DNA of 64,000 nucleotides, taken from contig JAZGTN010000176.1 in NCBI GenBank assembly GCA_037783415.1, forward strand, positions 558,001 through 622,000, read 5' to 3'. Below are positions 1 through 10,520 of the stretch, in pieces. The translations under genes and the position numbers were made by a program. Positions within the stretch are counted from its first letter, which is position 1, and every line of letters starts with the position of its first letter. Under the pieces are notes generated by a model. It was not told the origin of the DNA. It did not search any database and saw only the letters and a list, made by a program, of their open reading frames with translations. The stretch comes from Leptasterias polaris (lineage: Eukaryota; Echinodermata; Asteroidea; Forcipulatida; Asteriidae).

Positions 1-1229
1 TCCTTTCTCTCTGCCCATAACCCTACGCACAGCTCCATCATTCCACTTTCCTCCAACCCCAACTCATGTGCCTTTTGATCGCAGTAGATAATTTAATTCC
101 AACAACTTGTCTTTCTGATAACATTGTTGTTTCGATTACAACCACACTTGACTTCGTATTGTATAAACTTAACAGTGTGTATAGGCCACACAAGCTCCTC
201 AACATTTCTTGATTTCTTTTGACTTTCTTTATTCATAATGTTATTATCTTTTACCCACATAATTTTCATTCTGAGCCATTTGTATACATTACATTGATTA
301 CTTTAGCTTGTGCTTGCCAATTCATGTTCAAATATTCAATGGTTATCTTCCCTTATTGTTTCTCAGGTTCAAATGTTTACAAATTTCATTGCTTTGTCAA
401 TTTCAAAATGTTCGTGTTAATTTAAACTTACAAATCCTTGTATAATTCCTTGTATATTCAGTTTAAATTTACATTCAGTAATTACTATTAATAGTGTTCA
501 TTTAAACCTTGAAAATGGGGACATTTTCTTTTCCCCAGATAAAAGTAATGTAAGGACGATTTCTCACTAACTTTAGAATTCCCACCAATATAGTTGTTCG
601 ATCTTAGCACATAACAGGTGACCATATCATTGCCCACTACTGACCTCAGACTCCCCTGACCCTCGACTGACCTCAGCCTCCCTGGCTGACCTTCCCCACC
701 AATCTTGCCAATAGTTGTAAACATCTTGACCATGATCCTGTTCTAGGAAATGATGTCATTGGTCTTATGTAGTTTCTCTGTGACATCATTTCTAAATATA
801 CCTACTCCACTTCCAGAAACCCTTCAACCTCTCCCCAACTTTCACTCTGGGCCTCGACTACTCCTTCGACTTTCCCTTATGCCTTAGTGCAAGAGATTCG
901 CCTCTCAAACACCTACGAGCTAGCACCTCTGTAGTAATTGTATGTTAGAAGTCACCTTAATAAAAATAAGAGCAGACCCATACAAATTGTTCCAAGTGCT
1001 TTTCTTCAGTCGTTGTCAACTATTGAATACACTCCACTCCGCTCGCTCGCTCAGGACTCTCCGTTAACCAGAGAAAATATAGAGTGCAGAACATATTCTA
1101 AATCATCTCTAAAACTCTGCGTTACATTATGTTATGTTATGGGAATTTGAGTTGACGGCCAAGACAACCAGTCGACGACACTTTTTTGTTCTTGGATGCT
1201 CTGAAAACAAATGACCTGAAAGCGAAAAT
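1..1229. other. AT-rich stretch, no gene recognised
   Basis: I see only short open frames with biased, low-complexity composition and no recognisable domain, splice pair or repeat unit. A cytosine-rich patch near 640-690 repeats the word gacctcag a few times. The decayed LINE begins near the right edge. Confidence 0.5.
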
Positions 1230-1318
1230 GAATATTCTTTATTGGGTAGGTGCCCTGGAACTTTCAGATACTTGGTGTTGATGATCAGCTGATGATGAGA
1301 GATGATGATCAGGTATGA

Positions 1319-1590
1319 TTGGAGACATGTGCCCACCTGGTTTTTCCGTATTGTGTACCCCGTCGGTCTGGTACCCGTGGCGGTGGTATCGGCATTGTTT
1401 CCAGAAATCAGTTGGATCTACAGCTTAGAAAAAATGGCCTTCCTGAGACCACCACTTTTGAACATGCATTTGTCACTGATCGTCATAACAACATTAACGT
1501 TGTCATTGTCTATAAACCACCATCCTCCTCTGTTAATGAATTTCTTCGTGAAATTGATGAGTTTCTTTGTGCTCTTGACCACTTCCCGTA
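1319..1590 (+). pseudogene. LINE endonuclease fragment, part 1
   Basis: The frame encodes RRSGTRGGGIGIVSRNQL, the glycine-rich strand of APE-type endonucleases, and later VVIVYKPPSSS, the Y(R/K)PP motif. It stops where the SINE begins. Joined conceptually to 1951 onward, one frameshift is needed before the next motif. The product would nick target DNA for target-primed reverse transcription, but this copy is dead. Confidence 0.8.
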
Positions 1591-1594
1591 GGAT

Positions 1595-1950
1595 GTCATG
1601 GCCGAGTGGTTAAGAGCATCGGATTCAAGTTCTGGTGGTTTAGTCATCGGGGTGTGGGTTCGAGTCCAGGTCATGACGCTTGTGTCCTTGAGCAAGACAC
1701 TTTGCTATAATTGCTTCACTTCACCCAGGGGTATAAATGGGTACCTGCAAGGGTAGAGGCTGATATTGTGTTTGAAAAAGCCTTCGGAGCGCCATCACGG
1801 CAGCCCGGGCTGTATACTCCCACAGGGAGCTGAGAAAGATTAAAGGAATGTTATTGGCCCAATGACCAGGGCACTAATGTAAAGCGCATTGAGACGTTGT
1901 GAAATGCGCTATATAAGAACTAGTTATTATTATTATTATTATTATTATTA
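1595..1950 (+). mobile_element. tRNA-derived SINE with LINE-like 3' tail
   Basis: The first ~83 bases fold like a class II (Ser/Leu-type) tRNA: 5' gtcatg pairs with 3' catgac near 1672-1677. A box and B box are present. The body continues with a ccttgagcaagacacttt block and a cacccaggggtataaatggg block, which recall the conserved central domains of metazoan SINE superfamilies (from memory, not checked). The tail reads gcgctatataagaactag plus TTA triplets, nearly the tail of the LINE it sits in. It interrupts the LINE endonuclease; agga at 1590-1593 and 1951-1954 may be a short target duplication. Confidence 0.85.
1599..1667 (+). promoter_or_regulatory. SINE internal Pol III promoter (A and B boxes)
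   Basis: tggccgagtgg at 1599-1609 matches the A box, and ggttcgagtcc at 1657-1667 is a perfect B box. The spacing fits a tRNA with a long variable arm. Both boxes look intact, so the SINE could have been transcribed when it inserted. Confidence 0.8.
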
Positions 1951-2445
1951 AGGACATTGGTCCTTGGTGACTTCAATCTCTGTTACGACGTTCCATCTAA
2001 GCCAGATAAACAGTTTCTCTACCATCATCACTTCATTGAACTATAGTCAGGTAATCCAAGGTCCAACTCACTCAGCTGGCCATACACTTGACCTGATTCT
2101 TGTCAAAGATAATGATACTCTGTCAAAGATAATGATACTCATTGATCAACCTCATACCTCACCTTGTTGTAAACTGCATTCTGAACCTTAACAGACTAGC
2201 TTACCGGAAAACAACCTATTCGTTCCGCAATTTCAAATCCATTGATTTTGTCGCCTTTGAACTTGACCTCACTGGAGAATGTTCTTCTTGGTGACTGCGA
2301 TGACATCAACTATCGAGCCAGCTCTTATAACCGTAGCTGTCGGGAAGTTCTTGATGACCATGCTCCAGCAACTACCCGCTCCCGTTCCACTCATCAAAAG
2401 CGCGGCCGTACTGTTCGTTCCGGCCGTGTTGGTGACGTAGTCTAG
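1951..2445 (+). pseudogene. LINE endonuclease fragment, part 2
   Basis: It resumes directly after the SINE with RTLVLGDFNL, the catalytic GDFN motif, then QVIQGPTHSAGHTLDLILV, the family's (S/G)PTH..GHTLDL signature. A short duplication (tctgtcaaagataatgatac) appears twice near 2097-2140. Further on, LTSLENVLLGD and DDHAPATTR match the endonuclease-RT linker. Several frame changes are needed. Confidence 0.75.
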
Positions 2446-2935
2446 TCTCCTTCTCGTGCTCTTAAATTGCCTTTCGTTACAACAGGCGAAATATACGTAC
2501 TGTACTACAGGTACAGGGCGCTACTAAGTTAGTGCTACCAATGGTGCTACACACACTACATGTAGTACTGTAGTACTAGTATTATAGTAACCATGGTAAC
2601 TCATTTGTCATTGAGTACTTACTGGCCTCGTCGTAATAATATTTCTGAGACTGGGCGCGTACAGCCCTCTTTTCCCCCTCTGTCAGGCCTTCCACACACT
2701 TCCCGCTGGTAAGGTATGAATTATTCTTGATGTCTTCACACGAGTTACGAAACGACTTGACATGCTTGTGCGTTCATCACTACTACTAGTAGTACTAGTA
2801 CGCTCATGGGCGACGCCATGACAGCTAGAGGAACACTCAGTGCGGCACAAAATTGACTAATTTCGCTTGTTGCGCGCAGGCATGACATGACGTAATGTAT
2901 TATATTTAATCATCTGGAACGTTTAGTACGCTGGA
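2446..2935. other. Unidentified insertion in the LINE linker
   Basis: LINE homology fades after the arginine-rich linker near 2400 and returns at WNAEYA/RRRSERKWRK near 2930. The intervening ~490 bases match no part of the LINE. They are rich in the word gtagtactag, present in both orientations near 2566-2580 and 2785-2805. No target duplication or terminal repeat was resolved, so it may be an old MITE or a replacement. Confidence 0.4.
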
Positions 2936-4915
2936 ATGCTGAGTACGCGACACCGGCGCCGCAGCGAACGGAAATGGAGAAAGACCCATGCTGATGGTGA
3001 CCGCCGAGCCTACATACAGTCACAACGGAATTTAGCTGTTGTCATCATTCAAGCAAAGACAGAATATTTCAATGAACAATTTTCTAACTGTAACTCTAAA
3101 GACAAGTTTAAGATTGTAAATCAATTACTTAATGCCAACAATCAATGTAATTTGCCTAATTCCATCTCAGCTGACAGTCTTGCTAACGAGTTTAGTGAAT
3201 TCTTTGTCACTAAAACTGATCAAATCCGCTCTGAAGTTGACAATACTACTTTTAGTGTAGACCCATCCACTGATTTTGGTTTTAATAATCTTTTACATTG
3301 TACTAATGTCTTCCTTTGACCCTGTCACTGTTGATGAATTAACCAAACTTATTATGCATTGTCCATCCAAGTATTTTGACCTAGACCCTATGCCCACATG
3401 GTTAATCAAAAAGCATACCGGCTCTGATCAAGATAGTAGGTCGCATTGTTAATTGCTCACTTTCCTCAGGTGCGTTCCCAACGGAGCTCCGCCAAGCTAG
3501 GATAACCCCTGTTCTAAAAAAAACATCCCTCGACAACCAGCAACCTACAAACTACCGCCCTGTCTCTAACCTACCCTTTCACATCGAAAAAGTGGTTTCC
3601 AAACAGGTCGATTCCTTTGTCCACCCCAACAGCTTGTCTGAACCTCTACATTCTGCTAACCGCTCCTCCCACAGCACCGAAACTGCTCTTCTTGTGGTCC
3701 AAGATACAATCATTAGAGCCATCGATAGACAACAGGGTGTTTTCCTCGTCTTGATCGACTTGTCATCTACACAGTAGACCACGGTATCCGGCTGCAGCGT
3801 CTCAAAGATGTATTTGGTCTTGACGGAGCTGTCCATTACTGGTTCCGGTCGTACCTGAGTGACAGAGTTAGTCGGGTGCGTGTCAAAGGAGCTCTCTCAA
3901 CTGAAGCACTACTCAAACACGGTGTTCTCCAAGGATCCGTCATTGGTCCACATGTCTTTACCTACTACTCTCACTTCATTGGTCAAATTATCCGTCGTCA
4001 TTCTCTTCAGTTCCACATTTACGCCGATGATGTTCAGATATTCTTAACTTTCGACCCCACCAAGCCGGGAGATGCAGCCTGTGCCTTGTTCAGACTGTCC
4101 CAGTGCGTTAAAGAGCTTCAATCCTGGCTGTTCGCTAATAAACTCAAAATGAATCCAGATATTAGACATAGTTCTTTATTGCATCTTCCCCCTTCTCTCT
4201 TAAAACGTCTTCAACACCTCACTTTCAAAATGGACAATCTTGTTATTTGTCCCTCTCCCTCCATTAGGAACTTAGGTGTTGTCTTCAACGCAGACATGAA
4301 TATGACTGATCACATCACACAGCTCTGTCGCTCTCTCAACTGGCATATCCGTAACCTCAGTCGGATCAGAAGATTTCTTGACTTTGATGTGTGCCACAAT
4401 GCAGTCCGTGCCCTGATCCTGTCCAAGCTGGACTACGGCTGTTGTTTGTTGAATGGCGTCTCTATGAAAGATATTTCTCGTCTCCAACGACTTCAAAACA
4501 GATGTGCTATAGGCTAATCTTCCAGATGCCAAAACACATCACACCTCACCACTTCTAAGACAACTACACTGGCTCCCCATAGCCCAACGTATTGAGTTCC
4601 GCACACTGGTCCATACATACAAATCATTAAATCACAGTGCTCCAGATTACCTCTCTTCACTTTTTGAAATCCATGACTGCCCATACTCCCTTCGAAGCTA
4701 TATGATGCTATCTCCCTTGTGGTGAACAAGTCACGCAAACTAGCTGGTGAGAGAGCTTTTTCCACTGCTGCCTCCCGCCTATGGAACGGTCTTCCTGTCC
4801 CAATTAAAAACGCTAAGACTGTTTTGTCCTTCAAAAAGAGTCTCAAGACTCACCTGTTCTCAACTTGTAGCTGGTTGGCCCCATTACTTTGGTCTATCTT
4901 TTCTCCTTAAGCGCC
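2936..4915 (+). pseudogene. LINE linker, reverse transcriptase and C-terminal remnants
   Basis: Open to 3319: a basic linker RRRSERKWRKTHADGDRRAY and SLANEFSEFFVTKTDQIRS. After frameshifts, 3876-4517 holds the RT palm: GVLQGSVIGP and YADDVQIF, followed by NLGVVFNADMNM and a leucine-rich ALILSKLDYG block. Then LHWLPIAQRIEF (near 4567), LAGERAFSTAASRLWNGLP and FKKSLKTHLF (ending near 4860). The motif A region around 3740-3785 survives only as ILVLIDLSS then a stop. At least four frame breaks make it non-functional. Confidence 0.85.
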
Positions 4916-4974
4916 TTGCATCCTTTGGTAATTTGGCGCTATATAAATCCAGTTATTATTATTATTATTATTGA

Positions 4975-6159
4975 GTGAGCTACCAACACAGACTCTATAA
5001 TTTTGCTTTAAACTAAGTTATTTTGATCAGATTGTTATGGGAATATAAGTGTACTTATTCAGAGTGACTGTTGTTAAATAGTTTTTCTGACTACACTTAG
5101 GCCTACTTATCTCTTTTGAAATAATCCTAACCCTCCTAAACGTAAATGCTTTGTTCTTTAACTTTAACAATCAAATGATGCATGGTCTACGTTCACAAAG
5201 TTACATTCTCCAATCAATGAGGGCGATGTTCTTGAGGGTGGGCCTATTATATGATAATATTCAAGTGGGTACGAAGGGTATTTATTATAAGCATTGTGAG
5301 GCTGCAGTGTGTCATTTTCATTTGTGGTCTTTTATACAAAGATTACCGTTTTTCTTTAACTTGTTAATTTTTAAAGTAAGTTCGGCGTTTGCGCTAATTT
5401 ATTGGAGTAGACGATTTCCTTCTGAAACTCAGTAGTTCATTGGATTAAGGATAAGAGTACACCCGGTACAGACAGGTGCTCTAGAATCGCACTGAACCAA
5501 ATTATTGAATTAGGTACATGAAAAGTTCCAATTCTGAATCAGTTAGGAGGGACTGGGCGAGCTGTCACTTGGAACGACTTTGGAACGTCTTGGTTTCAGG
5601 AGTCGATCTTGTCATGAGCCGAACCTAATGTAAATGTTATGTTAAGTTCGCCTGTCTGAAACCAACATTAATTTGGGTCGACTCTGGAGCGCCTGTCTGC
5701 TGAGCCGGGTGATAAATACTTTGGACGATGAAGTCATTCTGATTGGTCAAAGAGAGTTTAGGTGGGAGATTGTTAATCCTATGCTTTTAATTGGACAATT
5801 TTGTGTGTACAAAATGAAGATGAATGAGAGATGTCCGACTCCGTCAATTCTCAGGAAGTAATTTACAACAAAGAATGTATATCTCCAATATTTCAAAATT
5901 CGGCCATAATTTGTTTCTTCTGTGCCATGAATTGCTACCAACTGTTGGTTTTGAATTGAATATACTAAAACTTTATTCTACCATAGGTGAGTAAATGGTT
6001 CTCCCGTTGTGATATAATATTTTGTAAATGTGTCCGTAGTCCTATTGTGCTTTTGTGCTTATGTTGAGTTGATGAATCTTGCATATTGTTATTTATTCCA
6101 AAATAACCACAAACCTGTCAAATAATTGTAAAGCCTTACAGTACCATTTAGGTCTAATC
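4975..6159. other. No gene recognised between LINE and TIR element
   Basis: Only unrecognised open frames are present, e.g. a hydrophobic 94-codon frame at 5151-5435 with no motif. tttcag and ctgaaac near 5595-5665 form a minor inverted pair. I see no splice-bounded exon. Confidence 0.4.
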
Positions 6160-6503
6160 TTAGCCCTATATAGGACTCTTCCTCTGTGCTGTACACAGAT
6201 ACAGAGTCCTAAGGGCACGTTTCTGGGGCGGAAAAATTTCAAAGCTTCATAACTCAAATGTTACCTGCAAGAAGCAACTAATTTCACCGGATTCACATTC
6301 CATGGCGGCATACATTTTTCTGCGGTGGGTTTCGGACGTCATATATTCCTCATTAATCCGTCATTTTCATGAAATAGTGCAGCTCCCAACTTAACAATTC
6401 TGAAAACTTTAAACACAGTTTAAACCAAGACGCGGTCGTTTGCGTGTGTCGCGTATGTCTTCGCGGGCGCTGATTACGCATACCGCAAAACGCGCAAAAT
6501 TCA
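6160..6503 (+). repeat. Left arm of the long-TIR element
   Basis: It matches the reverse complement of 7768-8122 over almost its whole length, with scattered substitutions. The outer 50 bases form their own hairpin. The inner part is CG-rich (gcgggcgctgattacgcata). Confidence 0.8.
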
Positions 6504-6561
6504 AAACGAGTGATGTGAACGTGACGCTTGAGCATACGATGTCCTCAAAGAGCAAGTCAAA

Positions 6562-6864
6562 ATGGAGGAAAGATGTGTCAATTGTGATGTGGTTTTCACA
6601 AGGAAAGCTAAGGGCTACCAACGGTATTCAGTGCAAGCCATTTTGAATAAAAATGAGTTCCACAAATTTTTTGAGAAGACCATTACAGACGATGAGTTTC
6701 AAACACGTTTCTTGTGTGCAAGCTGTGCGAGGAGTCACCCATCATCAAGGATCCATCCAAAACGGTCACTTTTACCGAAGCCTGTAGGCAATATGCCGAA
6801 TACATTTCTTGACATCATTAGGGAGTTGATCACATTACGTTGGTGCGACTTCAACGTATATTGA
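6562..6864 (+). pseudogene. Cys-motif protein start, transposon-derived
   Basis: It begins MEERCVNCDVVFTRKAKGYQ and shows CxxC pairs at residues 5/8 and 52/55 (FLCASCARSH), consistent with a zinc-binding N-terminal domain. Homology-like quality ends near residue 65 (about 6765), where the opposite strand becomes helicase-like. The ATG has a good context and lies ~60 bases inside the left arm. I infer that it is the 5' end of a transposase-type gene truncated by the internal deletion; the family is not proven. Confidence 0.5.
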
Positions 6865-6944
6865 ACACCATGGTCCTTCATTATATCTTCGATAACATTC
6901 ATATTTAGGCCTTTTACTTGTGAAGATAAAACAAATGTATGCAC
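6765..6944 (-). pseudogene. RecQ-like helicase N-terminal fragment
   Basis: The minus-strand frame reads KSHQRNVINSLMMSRNVFG then ILPTGFGKS, a Q-motif-like lead-in followed by a Walker A motif typical of RecQ-like SF2 helicases. The frame loses meaning right after GKS, where the plus-strand Cys-motif frame takes over. Only motif I remains, so it cannot be active. It starts next to the middle arm and points toward the left gene. Confidence 0.6.
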
Positions 6945-7399
6945 TTCTTGGTCACCGTATAATTATTGACTGCACAGCGTTAACATGCGAACGCAACGCA
7001 CGGCATGCGCGTCGTGCGTCCTGCGTCTTACACGGGAATGAGTTTGTACGCACGGCAGACACTGTGAAAAAACGAACAAAATTGAGTTTTCTTTAACGTT
7101 AGGAGCTGCATTATTTCACGAAAATGACGGATTAATGAGGAATAATGACGTCCAAACCCACCGCAGAAAAATGTGTGCCGCCATGGAATGTGAATCTTGT
7201 GAAATTAATGGCTTCTTGCAGGTAAGATTTGACTTGAGAAGCTTTGAAATTTTTCCGCCCCAGAAATGGTACCTGATCTCCAGGACGTTACTGTAGTGTA
7301 TTACGAAAGTGAAAGGCCGCCAGGGCTAGGCTAGGCCTAATTCATCTTTTCATCTTCAGCGCGTTGCCCTGTTCACGTGACTTTTTAGCGCGTCCATGA

Positions 7400-7650
7400 A
7401 GAACCAGGATTTGTCACACTACAAAAAATCTCCGTGTTGGACACGGATACGATCCGTGTAATGTGGACTGACCTTTTCACACTACAACTTTTCAACACGG
7501 TGTCGACCCGGATCGAGCGCTGGATCCGTGTCGAAACCAACCCTGCTCGGGAGGTGGGTTGAGAATTCTCGATCCGTGTCGAAAATTCCAACACGTGTCG
7601 AAAGCCGTAGTGTGAACACCTCCGGGTTAATTTTCGATCCGTGTTGAGTT
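7400..7650. repeat. Word repeat gatccgtgtcgaaa with inverted ends
   Basis: The word gatccgtgt, often followed by cgaaa or taat, occurs about six times in both orientations. It is bracketed by tcacactac near 7415 and gtagtgtga near 7606. It lies between the middle and right arms of the long-TIR element and may be a separate small MITE. Confidence 0.45.
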
Positions 7651-8324
7651 TGCAGGGGCGCCATCCGCACGCTGTATATAAGAACGTAAAGAAAAGTCGC
7701 CGCGTTTGCGTTTGCATGTTAACGCTGTGCAGTCAAGATACTGTGACTAAAAAGTGCAATACAAATTTGGCGCGTTTTGCGGTATGCGTAATCTGCGCCC
7801 GCGCAAACATACGCGAACACATGCAAACGCCCGCGTCTTGGTTTTTCTTTATAAACTGTGTTAAACGTTTGCAGAATTGTTTAACGTTGAGAGCTGCATT
7901 ATTGCATAAAAATGACGGATTAATGAGGAATATATAACGTCCAAAACCCACCGCAGAAAAATGTATGCCGCCATGGAATGTGAATCCGGTGAAATGAGTG
8001 GCTTCTGGCAGGTAACGTTTGAGTTATGAAGCTTTGAAATTTTTCCGCCCCAGAAACGGGCCCTAATATTTAGGACTCTGTATCGGTGTACAGAACAGAG
8101 GAAGAGTCCTATAAAGGGCTAACTTGAACGCAGATGAACTGAAGAAGAGTGAACCAGCACAGACCAAAGCAAGCAACACACCGGAACAGATGAACAACAC
8201 TCAAACCACACACAGTTAAGATTCAGCTCTGCACCAAATAGAATATTCAGAACTAAACGAGACATAACGAGAAAATATAGGGCCAAAAGACCTCAAACAG
8301 AAAATTGCTAGAGGAAGGTAAACC

Positions 8325-8624
8325 GTGTCCTATAGGGCTAGAAAACAAGGACTGAAACATGCAAAAATAAGGTTAAAGACTTTCTTAGTACACTATACAG
8401 CAGCGATCAACCCGATTGGATACTTACCTGATGAGGAAGACTGGTCTATAGTAGATTCGAAGAATTGCCTACTAGATCCATACCAGAAGAGGTCTCACAC
8501 GCTGTTTCGGAAAATGAATCATAGAAAGACCATTGAAGAGGATCAAACAACATTAGATATCCCCCAGTCTATAGACCATGTGACCTGTGACATCACATGT
8601 TTACAAAAGTGCCACAGAGCCTAG
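8325..8624 (+). CDS. Unrecognised 99-codon frame with poly(A) signals downstream
   Basis: The frame encodes a basic, non-repetitive protein (MSYRARKQGLKHAKIRLKTF...). It has no domain I know. The stop is followed by two AATAAA signals (8656-8661, 8669-8674), which is why I list it. The sequence upstream to 8130 is also rich in charged-residue frames but carries stops, so this may be the 3' end of a decayed retroelement or processed gene rather than a host gene. The word ttttatggagattgc that follows recurs near 49663. Confidence 0.25.
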   Translation: MSYRARKQGLKHAKIRLKTFLVHYTAAINPIGYLPDEEDWSIVDSKNCLLDPYQKRSHTLFRKMNHRKTIEEDQTTLDIPQSIDHVTCDITCLQKCHRA

Positions 8625-9111
8625 ACTTCCTGCAGGCACAGTTTGTACACAGCTCAATAAAAGAATACAATAAATCTTATGTTTTATGGAGATTGCACTG
8701 TCTGATTTTTCTCAACTTTTGATATGAAGAATAGGGGGACATCTCAAAAGCTGCACAGCCGTTGCTTTTGTAACTCTTGAATTTATGTGAAAATTATGAC
8801 ACAAAATGTAAATTTTCCCATATGGCCTGTGTAGTATCTTGCCTGTCAGGAAATGCATTATAATGTACAAGGTCACTTCTCTGTAAACAAAGGTATCATG
8901 GTCGACGAGGAAAGCATCACATCTACCTTATTCAACAAAATCTTGTTAGAAGAAGAAATTTGACCAAGCAATAGAGCAGGCGGGCTTCAGATCAAGTTTC
9001 AACATCAGACTGCTTACAAGCACTGAGTCAACTTGGATTGAGAAGTCAAACGAATATCCATTCAACCTTTGCCTATATAGATTTCAAAGATTATGAAAAT
9101 CCTTTGACAGT

Positions 9112-9505
9112 TTAAAGGTGCTGCATACGTTTGGTAATTGGAGCCTACTGATTGTGTTAATCCTACATAAATGTAGGTACATACAATAAAACTAACCTGT
9201 GAAAATTTCACTTGAAAAGGTGGTCGCGTTTTTGAGATATCACCGAAAAACCGGAGCGAATATTTCCACGCAGGAAGAATATTCCCCATAGAAAAACACA
9301 GTCTGAGAAGCGTTTCTGACAGAAACGCTTCTCAGATTCAAATTTTGGGGAATAAAAAGTGATGTATTTTTCATAACCGTAGTACTTCGAAGTTAAAAGT
9401 TTCTCAAAATTCATTATACTACCCAAAGCTGCTGTACTTCTTACCAAGTAAGTTTTTATTGCCATTAATTTTCAGAGTCATTACCAAACGTGTACGTGCC
9501 TTTAA
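9112..9505. mobile_element. TTAA-type MITE with central hairpin
   Basis: The ends are inverted: ttaaaggtgctgcatacg and, on the other strand, ttaaaggcacgtacacg, both running into tttggtaat. The flanking TTAA (9112-9115, 9502-9505) fits a piggyBac or Kolobok-type target. In the middle (near 9303-9337) tctgagaagcgtttctgac and its complement form a near-perfect hairpin. Partial copies occur at 49732-49940 and 52870-52995. Confidence 0.75.
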
Positions 9506-10358
9506 GTCACCAGTCACTGCCGACAGCTTTGGAAAAGCAAAATATTGATTGGAAGTACATAAATCATGTAGGCCTACAATATACAAGAGCCCACCGCAAG
9601 AGTTCACCTGCTTTGGATGATCTAAAACTGTAAGTAAAGAACGGTGGACAGTTACGCTAAATGCCTTTCGTAATTCTACTTTGGATAAGACCTTTGGTAT
9701 GGACATTTGTGCAAAACTGCCAATCAAATGGGACACCGACATATAATTTATAAATCTCCCCAACAATACCCGCACTGTCTCATCAAGACATGGAGCGGTT
9801 GTTTGCCTTAACCATGTTTCCGCCTTTCAGTTTGGATTTCAAACACTTCTTCAAACTCCTTACTTTGAGTTTTAGTGATGACGTGATCTGCTTCTTTACC
9901 CCTCCATCGGTGCCATCAGAACTTGCCCTCTACTCTTTACACATGCACTTCTCAAGACCAAACTGCCTGTCGATGTCATCACCGAAAATCCTAATGGTGT
10001 GCTCTAAGAATCAATATCTGCTTTACTCTTTGTAAACAAGTTCTAATCGTCCATAAAGGAGATTTTAAACTTGCACCCGTCCAATGAGAAGGGCGAGCCT
10101 AACCGTTTTTAAAGATATTTAAAACAAAAAACAAAAAACGACTCAAACAATTCCCCCATCATCCTTTTGTAGAAAAAATAAAAGGTAAGAGTTTTCACCT
10201 GTCAATAGCGGGCGCTACATCACTCGTAACTGTATATTATTATACCCTTTCAATCTGTGACTTGAGTAAACAAAAAGAGAGGGGGAAATCATGGTCGGCT
10301 TATTATTGATTCTTAAATCACGAAACATGTAAAATTCTATACTTGTCTTTAAATCTAG
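9506..10358. other. No gene recognised
   Basis: Open frames here (e.g. 9790-10035) are phenylalanine and leucine rich without motifs. The stretch is AT-rich with an A-run near 10120. Confidence 0.4.
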
Positions 10359-10520
10359 GTCTGGTTTGGTTGACTTACCCTACTTCTATTCAAGCGAGAA
10401 AGCGAAGGAGGGGAAAGATTTTCCATCGATTATAAAACCAGTTTATGAAGTATCGGACACAATGCCAATAATCACCGAATCAGAAGTAAATTTCCTAGCC
10501 TCAAGAGCTGGGAAATTTCT
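10359..10520 (+). CDS. Candidate internal exon, product unknown
   Basis: A 162-base open segment follows tgtctttaaatctag and precedes gtatgt, a plausible acceptor and donor. The length is divisible by three and the phases match at both ends. It encodes SGLVDLPYFYSSEKAKEGKD...ESEVNFLASRAGKF, mixed composition unlike the low-complexity frames nearby. Read through, the frame would stop at 10531-10533, so it could also be a terminal exon. I do not recognise the family and found no partner exon. Confidence 0.3.

Larger units (their letters stand above)
1230..4974 (+). mobile_element. Decayed CR1/L2-type non-LTR retrotransposon (LINE)
   Basis: A LINE in pieces, all on the plus strand and in family order: AP endonuclease, linker, reverse transcriptase, C-terminal domain, then a 3' tail. 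The tail reads ggcgctatataaatccag followed by TTA triplets up to 4973. Frameshifts and stops break the frame throughout, a SINE sits at 1595-1950, and 2446-2935 is foreign to the element. The 5' end is unclear; a degenerate ETW-like endonuclease motif (LSDTWC) can be read near 1270. The C-terminal block has the LHWLPI, GERAFSTAASRLWNGLP and FKKSLKTHLF signatures shared with the intact LINE at 43282-47310. It is a fossil, older than the SINE that entered it. Confidence 0.88.
6160..8122. mobile_element. Long-TIR DNA transposon derivative, Academ-like candidate
   Basis: Two ~340-base arms are inverted copies: 6160-6503 and ~7768-8122. Both start ttagccct and carry a subterminal palindrome aggactc...gagtcct (6172-6210; 8072-8108), then a ctggggcggaaaaatttc block and a gccatggaatgtgaat block. 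A third, incomplete arm (about 7085-7275) lies in the same orientation as the right arm. Between the left arm and this middle arm are the starts of two convergent genes. The simplest reading is a deletion derivative (6160 to ~7275) followed by a second partial copy with its own right end. The superfamily call rests on the helicase plus Cys-motif pairing and is tentative; no clear target duplication was resolved. Confidence 0.7.

Noticed and set aside
1595..1678. Functional tRNA-Ser/Leu gene
   Set aside because: It is followed by SINE body and LINE-like tail, and the anticodon arm is irregular; it is the SINE head.
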